Shown here piece after piece: positions 4,262 to 5,819 of a stretch of 5,819 nt of DNA. The notes under the pieces were generated by a model. It was not told the DNA's origin. It saw only the letters and a program-made list of their open reading frames with translations, and did not search any database. Position 1 is the first letter of the stretch; every line of letters begins with the position of its first letter. This DNA is from Magnetovibrio sp. (lineage in GTDB: Bacteria > Pseudomonadota > Alphaproteobacteria > Rhodospirillales > Magnetovibrionaceae): the NCBI GenBank assembly GCA_016763895.1, contig JAESSV010000093.1, forward strand, positions 1-5,819. Direction: 5' to 3'. The translations under genes and the position numbers were made by a program.

Positions 4262-5819
4262 ATGCTGTCTAGAAATTTAGAACAAACGTTGCACCGAGCT
4301 TTGAATATTGCTGCGGATTACCGTCATGAATATGCAACATTGGAACATTTATTGTTGTCGTTGATTGATGATCCCGATGCGGTGTCTGTGTTGCGGGCTT
4401 GCGAGGTTGATCTGGAAAAGGCGCGGCTTGAAATTTCAGATTTCTTGCTTAACGAATTGGAATTGCCAAGCCTGGATGGATTAGAAGACCCCAAACCCAC
4501 GTCTGGATTCCAACGGGTTATTCAACGTTCTATCATTCACGTTCAATCTTCGGGTCGCGAAGAGGTCACCGGGGCCAATGTTTTGGTGTCTTTGTTTTCA
4601 GAACGCGAAAGCCATGCCGTGTTTTACCTCAAAGACCAAGATATGTCCCGATTGGACGCCGTAAACTACATCAGCCATGGCATAGCCAAAGCACAGGGAC
4701 AATCCCAAGACCGCCACGTGTCGGGCGCAGGTGACGAAGATGATATTCCGTTGGGCGAAGGCGAAGACGGCGAACTTGGTGCTGGCAAGGGTGCCTTGGA
4801 TACCTATTGCGTGAACTTAAACGCAAAGGCGGAAAGCGGAAAAATTGATCCGCTTATTGGTCGCAACCAAGAAGTCGATCGCACCATTCAGGTGTTGTGC
4901 CGCCGCACAAAAAACAATCCCCTATATGTGGGTGATCCCGGAGTTGGCAAAACGGCCATTGCCGAAGGTTTGGCGCGTCGCATTCAAGAACGAAATGTTC
5001 CCGAAGTCTTGCACAAAGCGGTGATTTGGGCTTTGGACATGGGCACGTTGTTGGCGGGAACCCGCTATCGGGGAGACTTCGAAGAACGGCTCAAAGCGGT
5101 CATGAAAGAAATTGAGGCTGAGCCCGATAACATCTTGTTCATTGACGAAATACACACCGTTATTGGGGCCGGGGCAACGTCTGGAGGATCCATGGATGCC
5201 TCTAACATCTTAAAGCCTGCTTTGGCATCCGGAGGCTTACGTTGCATTGGTCCAACCACTTATAAAGAATACAGAAATCACTTTGAAAAGGATCGTGCTT
5301 TGGTGCGCCGTTTTCAAAAAATTGATGTGCCAGAACCCAGCGTTGAAGACACCGTAAAGATTCTCAAAGGCTTGAAACCGTATTATGAAAAGCATCATAA
5401 AGTGCGTTATACGGAAGCAGCATTGCGCTCTGCCGTCGAATTGGCGGCCCGCTATATCAACGATCGCAAGTTGCCGGACAAAGCCATCGATGTGATTGAC
5501 GAAGCGGGTGCGGCGCGGATGTTGGTGAGTGAATCCAAGCGCAAAAAAACCGTTTCGGTCAAAGATGTCGAAGACGTGGTGGCAAAAATCGCCCGCATTC
5601 CGCCCAAAAGCGTTTCAAGTGATGACAAAAAAGTCCTTAAATTCTTGGAACGTGATCTCAAATCCATGGTTTATGGTCAAGACAAAGCCATTCAGGCCTT
5701 GACCAGTGCTATAAAACTGGCCCGCGCGGGCTTAAGAGAACCCCAAAAACCGATTGGGTCGTACCTGTTTTCCGGCCCCACGGGTGTGGGTAAAACCGAA
5801 GTCGCGCGCCAATTGTCTA
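4262..5819 (+). CDS. clpA: ATP-dependent Clp protease ATP-binding subunit ClpA, N-terminal 519 residues (3' end outside window)
   Basis: ClpA is the AAA+ hexameric unfoldase that threads substrates into the ClpP peptidase. The visible part contains the N-domain (about 1-145), an acidic linker (about 155-180, rich in Asp, Glu and Gly), the complete D1 AAA+ domain, and the start of D2. In the N-domain, His22, Glu23 and Glu28 (RHEYATLEH) match the E. coli positions that contact ClpS, which agrees with clpS lying 44 nt upstream. D1 has Walker A GDPGVGKT (224-231), Walker B ILFIDE (291-296), and the Arg-finger region ALVRRFQ. D2 begins near VYGQDKAI, and its Walker A GPTGVGKT (505-512) is present. 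[13 protein letters not shown] and SKRKKTV are typical of ClpA rather than ClpB or ClpC, and there is no ClpB middle domain. The family length of about 750-770 residues means roughly a third is beyond the window. The ClpP-binding loop and Walker B of D2 are therefore not seen. GPTT at 330-333 replaces the usual GSTT. Confidence 0.97.
   Translation, partial: MLSRNLEQTLHRALNIAADYRHEYATLEHLLLSLIDDPDAVSVLRACEVDLEKARLEISDFLLNELELPSLDGLEDPKPTSGFQRVIQRSIIHVQSSGREEVTGANVLVSLFSERESHAVFYLKDQDMSRLDAVNYISHGIAKAQGQSQDRHVSGAGDEDDIPLGEGEDGELGAGKGALDTYCVNLNAKAESGKIDPLIGRNQEVDRTIQVLCRRTKNNPLYVGDPGVGKTAIAEGLARRIQERNVPEVLHKAVIWALDMGTLLAGTRYRGDFEERLKAVMKEIEAEPDNILFIDEIHTVIGAGATSGGSMDASNILKPALASGGLRCIGPTTYKEYRNHFEKDRALVRRFQKIDVPEPSVEDTVKILKGLKPYYEKHHKVRYTEAALRSAVELAARYINDRKLPDKAIDVIDEAGAARMLVSESKRKKTVSVKDVEDVVAKIARIPPKSVSSDDKKVLKFLERDLKSMVYGQDKAIQALTSAIKLARAGLREPQKPIGSYLFSGPTGVGKTEVARQLS

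Noticed and set aside
5817..5819. clpA with no stop codon
   Set aside because: The reading frame simply runs off the window; the D2 domain has just begun, so this is not a truncated gene.
1..5819. CRISPR arrays, tRNA/rRNA genes, insertion sequences, toxin-antitoxin or defence genes
   Set aside because: I looked for regular repeats, cloverleaf-type sequences, transposase motifs and terminal inverted repeats on both strands and saw none.

Overview
The window looks like an ordinary chromosomal segment of an alphaproteobacterium with moderate G+C, possibly a Rhodospirillales-type lineage. Three things point there: a DD-carboxypeptidase with a C-terminal SPOR domain beside clpS-clpA, a ClpS with a Pro/Gly-rich N-terminal extension before a [14 protein letters not shown] entry, and an AlgC-like phosphohexomutase. 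The taxonomic call is an inference from protein style only; no rRNA or other marker is present.

Layout: (1) 1-1715, plus strand: the last 105 codons of a UDP-glucose 6-dehydrogenase, followed after 2 nt by a complete phosphomannomutase/phosphoglucomutase. Together they fit nucleotide-sugar supply (hexose-6-P to hexose-1-P; UDP-glucose to UDP-glucuronate) for capsule, exopolysaccharide or LPS. (2) 1716-1753: a short convergent gap with a perfect 16-bp AT-only palindrome. (3) 1754-2083, minus strand: a 109-aa basic soluble protein that I do not recognise. Its start has no close Shine-Dalgarno but has a -10-like hexamer 6 nt before the ATG, as in a leaderless mRNA. (4) 2084-2300: a 217-bp gap holding a possible 39-codon plus-strand ORF behind a very good Shine-Dalgarno. 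(5) 2301-3647, minus strand: a secreted D,D-carboxypeptidase (PBP5/DacF type) with a very cationic linker and a SPOR domain. A T6G8 homopolymer lies within its first codons. (6) 3648-3821: a divergent intergenic region with an imperfect dyad and a weak promoter candidate. (7) 3822-5819, plus strand: clpS followed by clpA, the latter cut by the window edge after 519 codons. ClpS is the N-degron adaptor that delivers substrates to the ClpA unfoldase of ClpAP; the ClpS-contact residues in the ClpA N-domain are present.

I see no mobile element, CRISPR array, tRNA, rRNA or defence system. The core genes are well-known families. The points worth a second look are small: the sORF, the homopolymer at the carboxypeptidase start, the leaderless-type start of the unknown protein, the clpS start choice and the cationic linker. 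I do not see convincing evidence of a new multi-gene system.
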